Shown: positions 8,573 through 17,605, counted from the first letter of the stretch. The stretch is 50,522 nt of DNA from Propionibacteriaceae bacterium (GCA_031272505.1 JAISTQ010000029.1:1-50522); one strand, 5' to 3'. Notes: a model not told the origin generated them from the letters alone. Made by a program: numbers and translations.

Positions 8573-9635
8573 AGCTGAACTCCGCGCCCGCCAATCGTTG
8601 AAATGGCAGGTCTACCCGCCCGATGTGCTGCCGATGTGGGTGGCCGAGATGGACACCTTGGTGCTTCCCGAGGTGCAGGACGCGTTGGCGCACGCGATTT
8701 CCATCGGCGACACCGGTTACCCGTGGCACAACGTTTGTGTGACCGCCTTCCAGGCGCAGGCCCGGCAGCGCTGGGGTTGGGAGATTGACGATAAAAGCAT
8801 CGTCTCCGCCTTGGATGTGATGAGCAACATCCATTTCACGCTACTGGCTGCCACCAACATCGGCGATGGGGTGATCATCAACCCGCCGATCTATCCGCCG
8901 TTCCGCCGGGTGATCCGGCTGCTGGGCCGCCAAGCCGTCGAAGTGCCGCTGGGAGAGCTGCCCGGCGCTGAGGTCACCGCGAAAGCCTGGCTGCTCTGTT
9001 CGCCGCACAACCCCACCGGGCACATCTACTCCCCAGCAGAGTTGGAGGCTATCGTCCACTGGTGCAACACCCACGGCGTGCAGTTGATCGTCGACGAAAT
9101 CCACGCGCTGCTCATCGATCCGGGGGCGGTTTTCACCCCGATTTTGACGGTGCCCGGCGCCGAGCGGGTGATCCAGGTGACGAGCGCGGGGAAATCGTGG
9201 AATCTCGCCGGTTTCAAGGCCGGTCTGGTGACCGGCGGCCCGCACTCCCCCATCACCGAGGTCTCCCACCATGTGCATCTGCAGGGCGGCCATTTGGCCT
9301 ATATCGCGCACGCCACCGCCATCCGCCACGGCCAAGCCTGGGTGGACGAGCTGATGGGCGAAATCGCGCTGAACAAGCAGCTGTTGGCGAGCGAACTGGC
9401 GGCGAAGCTGCCCGAAGTGCGCTACTCCCCCGCTCCGGGCACCTATCTGGCGTGGGTGGATTGCAGCGCGCTGGGGCTGGAAAACCCGCAAAAACACTTC
9501 GCGCAGCACGCGAAAGTCGCCTTCAGCCCCGGTGCCGACTACGCCCCCTCACATCAGCAGTGGGTGCGCGTCAACCTCGCCTGCAACCCCGATTTCGTCC
9601 GCGAAGCGGTGGCCCGGATGTCAGCTAGCCTCTAG
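8550..9635 (+). CDS. MalY/PatB-like PLP-dependent C-S lyase (aminotransferase fold)
   Basis: 361 residues, fold type I PLP enzyme. The N-terminus (LKWQVYPPDVLPMWVAEMDT) and the PLP-lysine motif SAGKSWNLAGFK are typical of cystathionine beta-lyases of the MalY/PatB group, which cleave C-S bonds of cystathionine or cysteine conjugates to give pyruvate, ammonia and a thiol. Other marks are SPHNPTGHIYS and the VDEIHALL aspartate region. It begins inside the 3' end of the giant activase gene (23-base overlap, AAGGA before the ATG), so translation is probably coupled. The last 15 bases overlap the convergent phosphofructokinase gene. Despite its MalY likeness, nothing links it functionally to the mal genes. 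Confidence 0.85.
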   Translation: MTILSLSEAELRARQSLKWQVYPPDVLPMWVAEMDTLVLPEVQDALAHAISIGDTGYPWHNVCVTAFQAQARQRWGWEIDDKSIVSALDVMSNIHFTLLAATNIGDGVIINPPIYPPFRRVIRLLGRQAVEVPLGELPGAEVTAKAWLLCSPHNPTGHIYSPAELEAIVHWCNTHGVQLIVDEIHALLIDPGAVFTPILTVPGAERVIQVTSAGKSWNLAGFKAGLVTGGPHSPITEVSHHVHLQGGHLAYIAHATAIRHGQAWVDELMGEIALNKQLLASELAAKLPEVRYSPAPGTYLAWVDCSALGLENPQKHFAQHAKVAFSPGADYAPSHQQWVRVNLACNPDFVREAVARMSASL

Positions 9636-10850
9636 CTCGACGACGGCGATGGGAGCCGGCTGGCCGATCTCGCCCAGCATCCGCACGAACCACGGCTGGT
9701 AGACGTCAAAGGCCTTGCCGCCAGCGATCCGGTCGAAGGCGATCACCGTCAACTCGTCGCCATTCTCCTCATCCTGGCCGATCACGCCGGAGACATGCTC
9801 CAGGGCCTTCTCCACCGCCAACTCGCAGAACTTGCTGATCAAATCCAGATCGAACTCATTTGACGGGCCGGAGCGGGCGTAATAGCCGGACTTTTGCACC
9901 AGCACTTTCTCGGCGCGCAGCATGGTGGCGAACTGCTGGCCGAACCACGCGCCCGGATTGATCTTCTCCAGCCGCACATGCCCGAAGGCGTCACGCGGCA
10001 CCTCTTCCTCGCGGCGCTCCATCTCGGAGACGATGTCGGCCACGCCGGCACCCTCAGAGAGGAAGATGTTTGCGTTGCCGTAGCGATCCATGATCTGCTT
10101 CAGCCGATCGGCCTCGGCGGCGAGATCGATGTAGGCCTCCGGCACATAGACGGCGTGCACATCCCACGCCTTTTGGCTCAGCCCGATCTCGGGCAGCCAT
10201 TCCACCGACTTCACCCACTCGCGGTACTTCTTCGCGGTGGCGGCAGTCAACCAGCCACAGTGGCGGCCCATGATCTCGTGGATCACCAGCACCCGGGTGC
10301 CCGCGTTGTGCTCGCTCATCACGTTCTGCGCGAAGGTGGCTCCGAACTCGGCGGCGGTGTCCGCGCCCAGCGACTGCCGGATCGGGATGACGTCATTGTC
10401 CACCGTCTTCGGCAGGCCCACCACCGTCAAGCCATATTCGTTCTCCGCCAGATACTTGGCCAAGTCGGCGGCGGTGGTGTTGGTGTCGTCTCCGCCGATG
10501 GTGTGCAGGATGGTGACCCCATCCTCGACCAGCCGGTCGGCGGCGACCTTCAGCGGATCCTGGCCGGGGCGCACCAACCCGCGGCGCACCAGATCCTTGG
10601 TGTTGGTGAGCTTGACGCGCGAGTTGCCAATCGGCGAACCGCCAAAGCGGGTGAGCAGATCGGCGTTGCGCCGCACTTTCTCGTCCACCTCGATGAAATC
10701 GCCGAGCAGCATTCCTTGGTAGCCGTTCTTGTAGGCGATGATCTCGATCTTCGGATCGCGCTCGGTGTAGAGCCGGATCAGGTTTCCAATGGCCGTCGAC
10801 AGGCAGGGGGCGAAACCCCCGGCAGTCAGCAACGCAACTTTCTCGCGCAT
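9621..10850 (-). CDS. pfp: Pyrophosphate-dependent 6-phosphofructokinase
   Basis: 409 residues, phosphofructokinase family. It interconverts fructose 6-phosphate and fructose 1,6-bisphosphate. The GGDDTN motif and PKTVDND fit the PPi-dependent group, where Asp replaces the Gly of ATP enzymes; the reaction is then reversible and saves ATP. The N-terminus begins MREKVALLTAGGFAP, and AAGGAG precedes the ATG. PPi-type enzymes are known in propionibacteria and other anaerobic or facultative actinobacteria. It probably stands alone; the YihY gene upstream ends about 57 bases before its ATG. The phosphoryl donor is inferred from motifs only. Confidence 0.87.
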   Translation of the reverse strand: MREKVALLTAGGFAPCLSTAIGNLIRLYTERDPKIEIIAYKNGYQGMLLGDFIEVDEKVRRNADLLTRFGGSPIGNSRVKLTNTKDLVRRGLVRPGQDPLKVAADRLVEDGVTILHTIGGDDTNTTAADLAKYLAENEYGLTVVGLPKTVDNDVIPIRQSLGADTAAEFGATFAQNVMSEHNAGTRVLVIHEIMGRHCGWLTAATAKKYREWVKSVEWLPEIGLSQKAWDVHAVYVPEAYIDLAAEADRLKQIMDRYGNANIFLSEGAGVADIVSEMERREEEVPRDAFGHVRLEKINPGAWFGQQFATMLRAEKVLVQKSGYYARSGPSNEFDLDLISKFCELAVEKALEHVSGVIGQDEENGDELTVIAFDRIAGGKAFDVYQPWFVRMLGEIGQPAPIAVVELEAS

Positions 10851-10906
10851 GTTTCTCCTTCATTGGGATGGGCTACCCCGTAAACCAAGGAGCTATCTTA
10901 CAGCGG

Positions 10907-11836
10907 TTAATTAGGCCTGACGGTCGGTATTCCACCGGAGTCGTCGGGAACATCCACCGGGGAGACCCATTCGGGCTCCAGATCGGCGGCCTCGTCGACG
11001 TCGGGAGTGACCCGGCAGGTGCCCACCCAGGCGGCGACCAGCAGAATCAGCGAGGCGAAGAGATTCATGAAGATCATCAGCACGATCACCGACCCGAAGG
11101 TGGCGGCGGAGACGTTGTTGGAGAAGATTTGGATGATCCATGTGGTCATCAACTGCAGCACGCCGAGGCCCACCGCGCCGATGATCGAGCCTTGGGCGAG
11201 ATGCCAGAACGGCAGCTTTTCCACCGAGAAAAGCCGCAGGATCATCAGGAAGAGGCCAAAGCCGACCACCACCGAGGTGATCACCGAAAAGACGCGCGGA
11301 ATGCCGAGTTGGCCGCTCAGCGAAAGGGTGACGGCGGAGGCGAAGAAGGTGGCCAGCACCCCGAGGAAGAGCAGCACCAAAATGCCCAGGTTCACCGGGA
11401 TCTCCAGCCAGAACGGCAGCTTGGGCTCCGGCTCGCCCAGCTTCGGGCGGAGCAACACCCGAAAAGCCCGCTTCAGGTTCCCCATCCAAGCCGAGCCGAT
11501 CCAGAGCGCCACCACCAGGCCGGTGACGCCGACGGCCGTCCAGGAGTGCAGCGCCTTGGTGATCGCATCGAGGATTTGCGCGGTCAACTCGGGCTGTTGG
11601 GCCAAGATGGAGCGGATGGTGCTTTCGATGTTGGCCAGCCACGCGGGCTGGATCACGGTGAGCGTCATGCCCAGGATCGAAAAGGCCAACATGCACACCG
11701 GCACCACCGCCACCACCGAGTAGTAAGCGATGCCAGCCGCGAACTGGGCTCCGTTGCGCGAAAAGTAGCGGCGCACCGCGCGAATCAGATGCGCCACCAC
11801 CGAGAGTTGACAGAACCACTCCCATCGCGCGCGCAT
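10907..11836 (-). CDS. YihY/virulence factor BrkB family membrane protein
   Basis: 309 residues with about six hydrophobic segments. The N-terminal stretch QFAAGIAYYSVVAVVPVCMLAFSILG is typical of the YihY/BrkB family (once called ribonuclease BN, now thought not to be a nuclease). The C-terminal tail (about 270-309) is acidic and hydrophilic, probably cytoplasmic. The function of the family is not settled. It reads away from the RCC1 gene, with 169 bases between the two starts. Confidence 0.85.
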   Translation of the reverse strand: MRARWEWFCQLSVVAHLIRAVRRYFSRNGAQFAAGIAYYSVVAVVPVCMLAFSILGMTLTVIQPAWLANIESTIRSILAQQPELTAQILDAITKALHSWTAVGVTGLVVALWIGSAWMGNLKRAFRVLLRPKLGEPEPKLPFWLEIPVNLGILVLLFLGVLATFFASAVTLSLSGQLGIPRVFSVITSVVVGFGLFLMILRLFSVEKLPFWHLAQGSIIGAVGLGVLQLMTTWIIQIFSNNVSAATFGSVIVLMIFMNLFASLILLVAAWVGTCRVTPDVDEAADLEPEWVSPVDVPDDSGGIPTVRPN

Positions 11837-12005
11837 GTGCCCACTCTAATGCGCCACTCCCCCATTTCGGCGGAGGCGGGGGTCTCCACGGCAGCAGATG
11901 AAATGCGTAATGCTGAGAAACGCCTGAAAACGCTGGTAGGTGATGTAGCATTCTTTGCACCCGGAGCCGGAAAGGTTCCGGTATCCGACATGAAGGATCA
12001 TCACC

Positions 12006-13544
12006 ATGAGTCATCCTAAGTTTGGGCATCTGTTCGGGGCGGGTCTAGTCTCTTTTTCCCTTTTGCTGGGTAGCTTTGTTTCCGCGCCACCAGCGGGTGC
12101 TGGCTCGGCACCGCAGGCTGCCAAACCGACCAAAATCTCTTTGTCTGTTTCGCAGAGCGTGGTGGCTGTGGGGCAGAGCGTCACGGTGAAGGTGAAGGCA
12201 ACCCCATCCTCGGCGTCGAAGGCGGTAGTTTGGTCGTCTTCGGACAAGAAGGTCGCGACGGTTTCGGCGAAGGGGAAGGTGACGGGCAAGAAGGCTGGGA
12301 CGGTCACGATTAAAGCGGTGTCGAAGGCTGCGAAGAAGGTGAAGGCTTCGATCAAGATCACGGTGAGTGTGAAACCGACGAAGATCACTTTGAACGCGTC
12401 CTCCACATCGATGATCGTGTATGGCAGCTTCACAGCTTCGGTGAAGTCGATCAAGCCCGCGAAAGCGAAAAAGAATGTGGTCTGGTCCAGCTCGGACAAG
12501 CAGGTGGCCACGGTGTCTGACACCGGTGTGGTGACGGGTGTGAAGGCCGGTACGGCGAAGATCACCGCCACATCGATCCTGAACAAGAAGGTCAAAGCAA
12601 CACTGAAAGTGACCGTCAAACCTATTGAACCGGGCATGGTCTGGGCGTGGGGATCCAACGACTCGGCGCAGCTTGGTGACGGCACCAGAACCGACCGGTA
12701 CACACCGGTGCCGGTGTCTGGCCTGACCAACGTGACCGCCATCTCCGCTGGGGCCGAATCAGGGTATGCGCTCAAGTCGGATGGCACGGTCTGGGCATGG
12801 GGATACAACGGGGACGGGCAGCTTGGTGACGGCACCAAAACCAGCCGGTACACGCCGGTCCGGGTTTCCGGCCTGACCAACGTGACCGCCATCTCCGGTG
12901 GGGACGATTCAGGGTATGCGCTCAAGTCGGATGGCACGGTCTGGGCATGGGGATACAACGGTTTCGGGCAGCTTGGTGACGGCACCATTACCGACCGGTA
13001 CACGCCCGTCCGGGTGTCCGGCTTAACGAACGTGACCGCCATCTCCGGTGGGGGCGGTTCAGGGTATGCGCTCAAGACGGATGGCACAGTCTGGGCATGG
13101 GGATACAACCGGTACGGGCAGCTTGGCGACGGCACCAAAACCAGCCGGTACACGCCCGTGCAGGTGTCGGGCCTGCCCAGCGTGACCACCATCTCAGCTG
13201 GGGGTGGGGGCTTTTCAGGGTATGCGCTCAAGTCGGACGGCACGGTCTGGGCATGGGGATTCAACTGGTACGGGCAGCTTGGCGACGGCACCAAAACCGA
13301 CCGGTACACGCCCGTCCGGGTTTCCGGCCTGACCAGCGTGACCGCCATATCCGCTGGGGGCTATTCAGGGTATGCGCTCAAGTCGGATGGCACGGTCTGG
13401 GCATGGGGAAAAAACGGGGACGGGCAGCTTGGTGACGGCACTACTACCGACCGGTACACGCCCGTGCAGGTTTCCGGCCTGACCAACATGACCGCCATAT
13501 CCGCTGGGAGCTATTCAGGGTATGCGCTGCAGGGCGGCTCGTAG
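12006..13544 (+). CDS. Secreted Big2-domain and RCC1-repeat protein
   Basis: 512 residues. A Sec signal peptide is clear (hydrophobic core FGAGLVSFSLLLGSFVSA, cleavage probably near residue 32, AGAGS). Two bacterial Ig-like (Big2) domains follow, about 40-120 and 122-205, each with a VVWSSSDKxVATVS core. Six RCC1-type repeats of about 50 residues fill residues 212-512, each with VWAWGxNxxGQLGDGT and SGYAL. RCC1 repeats fold as propeller blades (usually seven), so six may leave it incomplete. No LPXTG, SLH or membrane anchor is seen. AAGGA precedes the ATG. A surface or secreted binding role is inferred. Its 3' end is partly duplicated 750 bases downstream. Confidence 0.85.
   Translation: MSHPKFGHLFGAGLVSFSLLLGSFVSAPPAGAGSAPQAAKPTKISLSVSQSVVAVGQSVTVKVKATPSSASKAVVWSSSDKKVATVSAKGKVTGKKAGTVTIKAVSKAAKKVKASIKITVSVKPTKITLNASSTSMIVYGSFTASVKSIKPAKAKKNVVWSSSDKQVATVSDTGVVTGVKAGTAKITATSILNKKVKATLKVTVKPIEPGMVWAWGSNDSAQLGDGTRTDRYTPVPVSGLTNVTAISAGAESGYALKSDGTVWAWGYNGDGQLGDGTKTSRYTPVRVSGLTNVTAISGGDDSGYALKSDGTVWAWGYNGFGQLGDGTITDRYTPVRVSGLTNVTAISGGGGSGYALKTDGTVWAWGYNRYGQLGDGTKTSRYTPVQVSGLPSVTTISAGGGGFSGYALKSDGTVWAWGFNWYGQLGDGTKTDRYTPVRVSGLTSVTAISAGGYSGYALKSDGTVWAWGKNGDGQLGDGTTTDRYTPVQVSGLTNMTAISAGSYSGYALQGGS
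12639..13541 (+). repeat. Six tandem 150-bp RCC1-coding repeats
   Basis: Near-identical DNA units begin at 12639, 12789, 12939, 13089, 13245 and 13395. All are 150 bp except the fourth, which is 156 bp with two extra codons near the end. Codons are almost identical between units, so copies arose recently or are kept alike by recombination. The last unit ends in a different tail (YALQGGS). Confidence 0.95.
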
Positions 13545-13920
13545 CGTCCGAGCACGCCTAACCCGATGTAGTGTCGTATAATATACAAACTACGACACTA
13601 CATTGAGGATTCCCGAACACTCTCCCACCGCAAAGATCTGGCTGTGCCATCCGGAATGGACGTTTGGGGAGCCGCCGGGCGGCGGGCTACGGCTTGATCT
13701 CGGCTCGGGTGGCCAGGAAAGTGTCAGTGGGCCGTGAGACAATCAATGTCGGGCTCGCCTCTATCGTGTGACTGGAGCCTCAGGGTCCTTCACGACAAGC
13801 AAAGGAGGCGTTCTTTGTGACTGGTAACGTCACTCCCGCAGGGACAGGGTCAGGCCACGACTCAGGGAAAAAGAATGGCCCCGGCACGGCGACCGCTTGC
13901 GCAGCTCGACCGGGGCTTAC
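13545..13920. other. Accessory intergenic region with gene remnants
   Basis: About 375 bases without an intact gene. It holds a 13-bp inverted repeat (13566-13603) around a TATAAT, a short open stretch starting near 13621 that reads LSHRKDLAVPSGMDVWG and soon stops, and an AAAGGAGG (13801-13807) placed well for a GTG at 13817. That GTG frame runs across the Abi-like gene in the wrong phase. The picture is of scrambled, decayed accessory DNA. Confidence 0.5.
13566..13603. promoter_or_regulatory. Palindromic operator-like site over a TATAAT
   Basis: Perfect 13-bp arms (atgtagtgtcgta at 13566-13578 and its complement at 13591-13603) flank a 12-base AT-rich spacer. TATAAT lies at 13577-13582. 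This looks like the autoregulated promoter of a toxin-antitoxin or similar small defence operon, but no regulator gene is intact next to it. It has no T-run, so a terminator for the RCC1 gene is less likely. Confidence 0.6.
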
Positions 13921-14301
13921 ATGGATAACTCTACCGCAACAGAGGGCACACAGCCAATTATTTGCCCGATTGACGATCCGGCGATTCCTTGCATCCTCAG
14001 CTTGGACCGCCACTCTACCTACCTCGACGCTTGCAACGGGGACCAAGGCCAAGCGGTGCGCTTGTATGCGTGGAACGTGGCCATCTCGGCGGCACTGTGG
14101 GGCGGATTCAACGTAATGGAAGTTGCGTTGCGCAACACCATGCACACCCAGCTTGCCCGATGGGTGGGCCGGGAAGACTGGTGGAACGGAAAGGTGCCAC
14201 TGTTCCCGTTCGAGCAGCAGAAAGTAGCCGACGTGGTTCAAGCCATGAAGCAGGAGAAGGGCTCAGCGTTTTCCGCATATGCGCTGCAGGGGGGCTCGTA
14301 A
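13921..14301 (+). pseudogene. Truncated Abi-like (Abi_2 family) gene with foreign 3' tail
   Basis: 126 residues from ATG 13921. The motif order (LSLDRHSTYL, AVRLYAWNVAISAALWGGF, MEVALRNTMHTQLARW, DWW) matches the N-terminal half of Abi-like proteins, a family linked with phage abortive infection. Family members are normally 200 residues or more, with a conserved Phe-Trp-rich C-terminal part that is absent here. After KQEKGSAF the frame ends in SAYALQGGS, almost the same DNA as the end of the RCC1 gene (13521-13544). It is therefore probably a recombinational remnant. No good ribosome site precedes the ATG. It converges on gcvP, 24 bases away. Confidence 0.65.
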
Positions 14302-14325
14302 GACAGCCGCTAGTCCGTAGGCGGT

Positions 14326-17088
14326 TTACCAGGTGCCGATGAAGTGGCGATCGCCAGTGACGTTGTCGATGCGGCCGACGGGTGACCAGTACTTTTCCGG
14401 TTGCCCGGCCATCGCGACCGCCCGGCTGTACGGATGGGTCCAATCGTCAGCCGTCACCTCGGCCAAGGTGTGGGGGGCGTTGGCCAGGCAGTTGTCCGGG
14501 TCGGCAGCGGCCAGGGCTTCGGCGTGGATGGCGATCATCGCGTCACAGAAACGATCCAGCTCGGATTTGGATTCGGATTCGGTGGGCTCCACCATCAGCG
14601 TGCCGGCCACCGGGAAGCTCATCGTGGGGGCGTGGAAGCCGTAGTCGATCAGCCGTTTGGCCACGTCATCGACGGTGACGTGGGTCTGTTTCGTCAACTC
14701 GTGCAGATCCAGGATGCACTCGTGGGCCACCAGGCCGTTTTGCCCGGTGTAGAGCGTCGGGAAAGTGTCGGCGAGCCGCTTGGAGACATAGTTGGCGTTC
14801 AAGATGGCCACCTTGGCGGCGTCTTGCAGCCCGCGCGCCCCCAGCAGCGCGATGAAGGCATACGAGATGGGCAGCAGGCCGGGCGAGCCGAAAGGCGCCG
14901 CGGTGACCGGCGCGTCATGCAGGTACGGGGCCAGATGCTCTTTGACGGCCACCGGGCCCACTCCGGGGCCGCCGCCGCCGTGCGGCATCGCGAAAGTCTT
15001 GTGCAGGTTCAGATGGGAGACGTCCGCGCCCAACCGGCCGGGCGAGGCCAAGCCGAGCAGGGCGTTCAAGTTCGCCCCATCGATGTAAACCTGCGCCCCG
15101 GCCGCGTGCGCTTTGGCGATGATCTGCTTGACGGTCTCCTCGAAGACCCCATGGGTGGACGGGTAGGTGATCATCACCACCGCGACCTGATCGGGGTATT
15201 GGGCCAGTTTGGCATCCAGATCACCGAGATCGACCGAGCCGTCCGCAGCTGTCTTAACTTGCACGACTTTCAACCCGGCCATCGCCGCGGAGGCGGCATT
15301 GGTGCCATGGGCGGAGGCGGGCAGCAGGCAGACGTCCCGGTCTTCCCCTTTGGCGCGGTAGTAGGCGCGGATCGTCTTCAGCCCGGCGAACTCGCCCTGG
15401 CTGCCAGCGTTGGGGGCGATGCTCACCTCGTCATAGCCCGTGATGTCGGCGAGCCAATCGGAAAGCTCGGAGATCAGATCCACGTAGCCCAGCGCGTCCT
15501 CGAAGGGCGCGAACGGGTGCAGGTTGGCGAATCCGGGGTAGCTGATCGGCTCCATCACGGTGGCCGAGTTCAGCTTCATGGTGCACGAGCCCAGCGGGAT
15601 CATGCCGGTGTCCAGCGCGAAGTCGCGTTTGGCCAGCCGGGTGACGTAGCGCATGAACTCGGTCTCCGAGTGGTATTGGTTGAAGACCGGCTGGAGCAGA
15701 TAGTCGCTCGCGCGGGTCTGCAACGGATGGGTGGGCGGACGGACGGAGACGTCCCCGCCGAGGGCCGCGATCAGGGCGTCCAGCTCCGCGTCGGTGAGGT
15801 CCTCCCCCACCGACATGGAAATGTGGGCGTCGTCCACCAGGCAGATGTGGAAACCGGCCTGGCGGGCCGCATTGACGGCTTGATTGGCATCGGGCACCGC
15901 AAGCTGCACGGTGTCGAAGAAATCGCCGTGGACGAGTTCGCGGCCAACAGCCTGCAGCGCCTGGGCTAGCCGGTTGGCTTTGTCATGGACGGTTTGCGCG
16001 ATCTGCCGCAAGCCGTCCGGCCCGTGATAGACCACATAGAGAGCGGCCACGCAGGCCATCAGCACCGCCGAAGTGCAGATATTTGAGGTGGCCTTTTCGC
16101 GGCGGATGTGCTGTTCGCGGGTCTGCAAGGCCAGCCGCAACGCCGGATTGCCAGCCGAATCGACACTCAGGCCCACCAACCGGCCGGGAAGCTGCCGTGT
16201 CAATGATTCTTGGATGGCGATGTAGGCGGCGTGCGGGCCGCCGAAGAACAGCGGGCAGCCGAACCGCTGCGTCGAACCGACCACCACGTCGGCCCCCCAG
16301 GCGGCCGGCGGGTCGATCAACGTCAAAGCCAGTGGATCGGCGGCGACGATGAGCAGCGCGCCTTTGGCGTGGGTGGCTGCGGCCACCGCCTCCAACTCAG
16401 CGCGGTTGGGCAATCTCCCGTCCGCCGTCGGCACCTGGATCACCACTGCGAACGGATCGGCCTGGCTGATCGCCTCCGGCTCATCGACCAGCGAGATGCG
16501 TTTGTGCTTCAAGCCGACCAGGTTCATCCGGGTCTGCACCACGTCCACCGTCTGGGTGAGCACGCTGGCCCCGATCACCACTTCCGAGCCGGTCTTCACC
16601 GCCCGGCGGGCCATCGAGATCGCCTCGGCCACCGCCGTGCCTTCGTCCAGCAGCGACGCGCCCGCCACCGGCAGCCCGGTGAGCTCGGCGATGATCGTCT
16701 GGAAGTGCATCAGCACCTCCAGCCGGCCCTGGCTGATCTCCGGCTGATACGGGGTGTAGGCGGTATACCAGGCCGGGTCTTCGAGCACCAGCCGCCGGAT
16801 CACCGGCGGGGTGACGGCGCCGTAATAGCCGAAGCCGATCAGCGAACGCAGCGGCTTGTTGCGGGCGGCGAGCTGGGCTAGCTTGGCCTGGACTTCGGCC
16901 TCGCTGACCGGATGGGGCAGGCTCAGCGGCAGCCCGTGGTCGCGCAGCGAGGCGGGGATAGCGGCATCGATCAACTCGTCAAAAGAGGCATAGCCCAAAT
17001 AGGCGAGCATCTCATCTTGATCGGAAGCTGACGGGCCGAGATGGCGATTCAGGAAAGACGTCACCCCTAAAGGATAATGGTTATGCAA
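14326..17088 (-). CDS. gcvP: Glycine dehydrogenase (decarboxylating), P-protein
   Basis: 920 residues from a TTG at 17088; a GTG at 17064 (MTSFLNRHLGPS...) is an equally good start. A single-chain P-protein of the glycine cleavage system: it decarboxylates glycine with PLP and passes the aminomethyl group to the lipoyl arm of GcvH. The PLP-lysine region is NLHKTFAMPHGGGGPGVGP, and the early SFIGFGYYGAVTPPVI-type motif is present (LIGFGYYGAVTPPVI). The length fits the fused form (about 950). It overlaps the MerR gene upstream by 8 bases if the TTG is used. gcvH lies 9 kb away at 26140; gcvT is not in the window. Confidence 0.93.
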   Translation of the reverse strand: MHNHYPLGVTSFLNRHLGPSASDQDEMLAYLGYASFDELIDAAIPASLRDHGLPLSLPHPVSEAEVQAKLAQLAARNKPLRSLIGFGYYGAVTPPVIRRLVLEDPAWYTAYTPYQPEISQGRLEVLMHFQTIIAELTGLPVAGASLLDEGTAVAEAISMARRAVKTGSEVVIGASVLTQTVDVVQTRMNLVGLKHKRISLVDEPEAISQADPFAVVIQVPTADGRLPNRAELEAVAAATHAKGALLIVAADPLALTLIDPPAAWGADVVVGSTQRFGCPLFFGGPHAAYIAIQESLTRQLPGRLVGLSVDSAGNPALRLALQTREQHIRREKATSNICTSAVLMACVAALYVVYHGPDGLRQIAQTVHDKANRLAQALQAVGRELVHGDFFDTVQLAVPDANQAVNAARQAGFHICLVDDAHISMSVGEDLTDAELDALIAALGGDVSVRPPTHPLQTRASDYLLQPVFNQYHSETEFMRYVTRLAKRDFALDTGMIPLGSCTMKLNSATVMEPISYPGFANLHPFAPFEDALGYVDLISELSDWLADITGYDEVSIAPNAGSQGEFAGLKTIRAYYRAKGEDRDVCLLPASAHGTNAASAAMAGLKVVQVKTAADGSVDLGDLDAKLAQYPDQVAVVMITYPSTHGVFEETVKQIIAKAHAAGAQVYIDGANLNALLGLASPGRLGADVSHLNLHKTFAMPHGGGGPGVGPVAVKEHLAPYLHDAPVTAAPFGSPGLLPISYAFIALLGARGLQDAAKVAILNANYVSKRLADTFPTLYTGQNGLVAHECILDLHELTKQTHVTVDDVAKRLIDYGFHAPTMSFPVAGTLMVEPTESESKSELDRFCDAMIAIHAEALAAADPDNCLANAPHTLAEVTADDWTHPYSRAVAMAGQPEKYWSPVGRIDNVTGDRHFIGTW

Positions 17089-17605
17089 TCCGCAAGTGGC
17101 GCACTGGCGCAGCTTCGGCAGGCTCGGGCTTCGGCGCTGGCGGAAGCACGGCGAGCACGCCCTCGATGTCGCGGCAGACCTGGCCGAGGCCGATGGCGAA
17201 CATGCCGTGGCCGCCCTTCACCAGGTCGATGATCTCGTTGTCCGAGGTGCATTCATACACGGACACGCCGTCGGAGATCAGGGTGACCTCGGAGAGGTTC
17301 TCCACGCCGCGCGCCCGCAAATGGTTGATGGCGGTGCGGATCTGCTGCAGCGACACGCCCGCGTCTAGCAGCCGCTTGATGACCTTCAGCAGCAACAGGT
17401 CGCGGAAAGAGTAGAGCCGCTGGGTGCCCGACCCGGTGGCGTCTTTGATGGACGGGACGACCAGCTCCGTGCGGGCCCAGTAATCGAGCTGCCGGTAGGT
17501 GATGTCCGCAGCCTGGCAGGCGACCGGCCCCCGGTACCCCTGATCCTCCGGGACGGGTGTGAAATCACCCTCGAAGAGAACGTCCTGGTCGTCGAGTACC
17601 CGCAT
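17081..17605 (-). CDS. MerR-family regulator, Rv1830-like
   Basis: 174 residues from ATG 17605, which has GGAGGAG just upstream; an earlier ATG at 17629 lacks this. The MerR helix-turn-helix (about 30-100) includes ITYRQLDYWARTELVVPS and GSGTQRLYSFRDLLLLKVIKRLLDAGVSLQQI. Its C-terminal part (VYECTSDNEIIDLVKGGHGMF) resembles mycobacterial Rv1830 and not the usual metal or drug sensors. In mycobacteria the gene lies between gcvH-garA and gcvB, and here it directly precedes gcvP with overlap, so co-transcription is likely. The effector is unknown. Confidence 0.85.
   Translation of the reverse strand: MRVLDDQDVLFEGDFTPVPEDQGYRGPVACQAADITYRQLDYWARTELVVPSIKDATGSGTQRLYSFRDLLLLKVIKRLLDAGVSLQQIRTAINHLRARGVENLSEVTLISDGVSVYECTSDNEIIDLVKGGHGMFAIGLGQVCRDIEGVLAVLPPAPKPEPAEAAPVRHLRIA

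Noticed and set aside
11837-12005. Riboswitch before the RCC1 gene
   Set aside because: A small hairpin (ccggaa/ttccgg near 11970) is present, but the layout does not match a riboswitch class I know.
12639-13541. CRISPR array
   Set aside because: The repeats are 150 bp, directly joined with no unique spacers, and encode RCC1 blades in frame.
13817-14116. Open frame from a GTG with a strong AAAGGAGG site
   Set aside because: The product has no family features and runs out of phase over the Abi-like frame. The ribosome site may belong to a lost or frame-shifted gene start.
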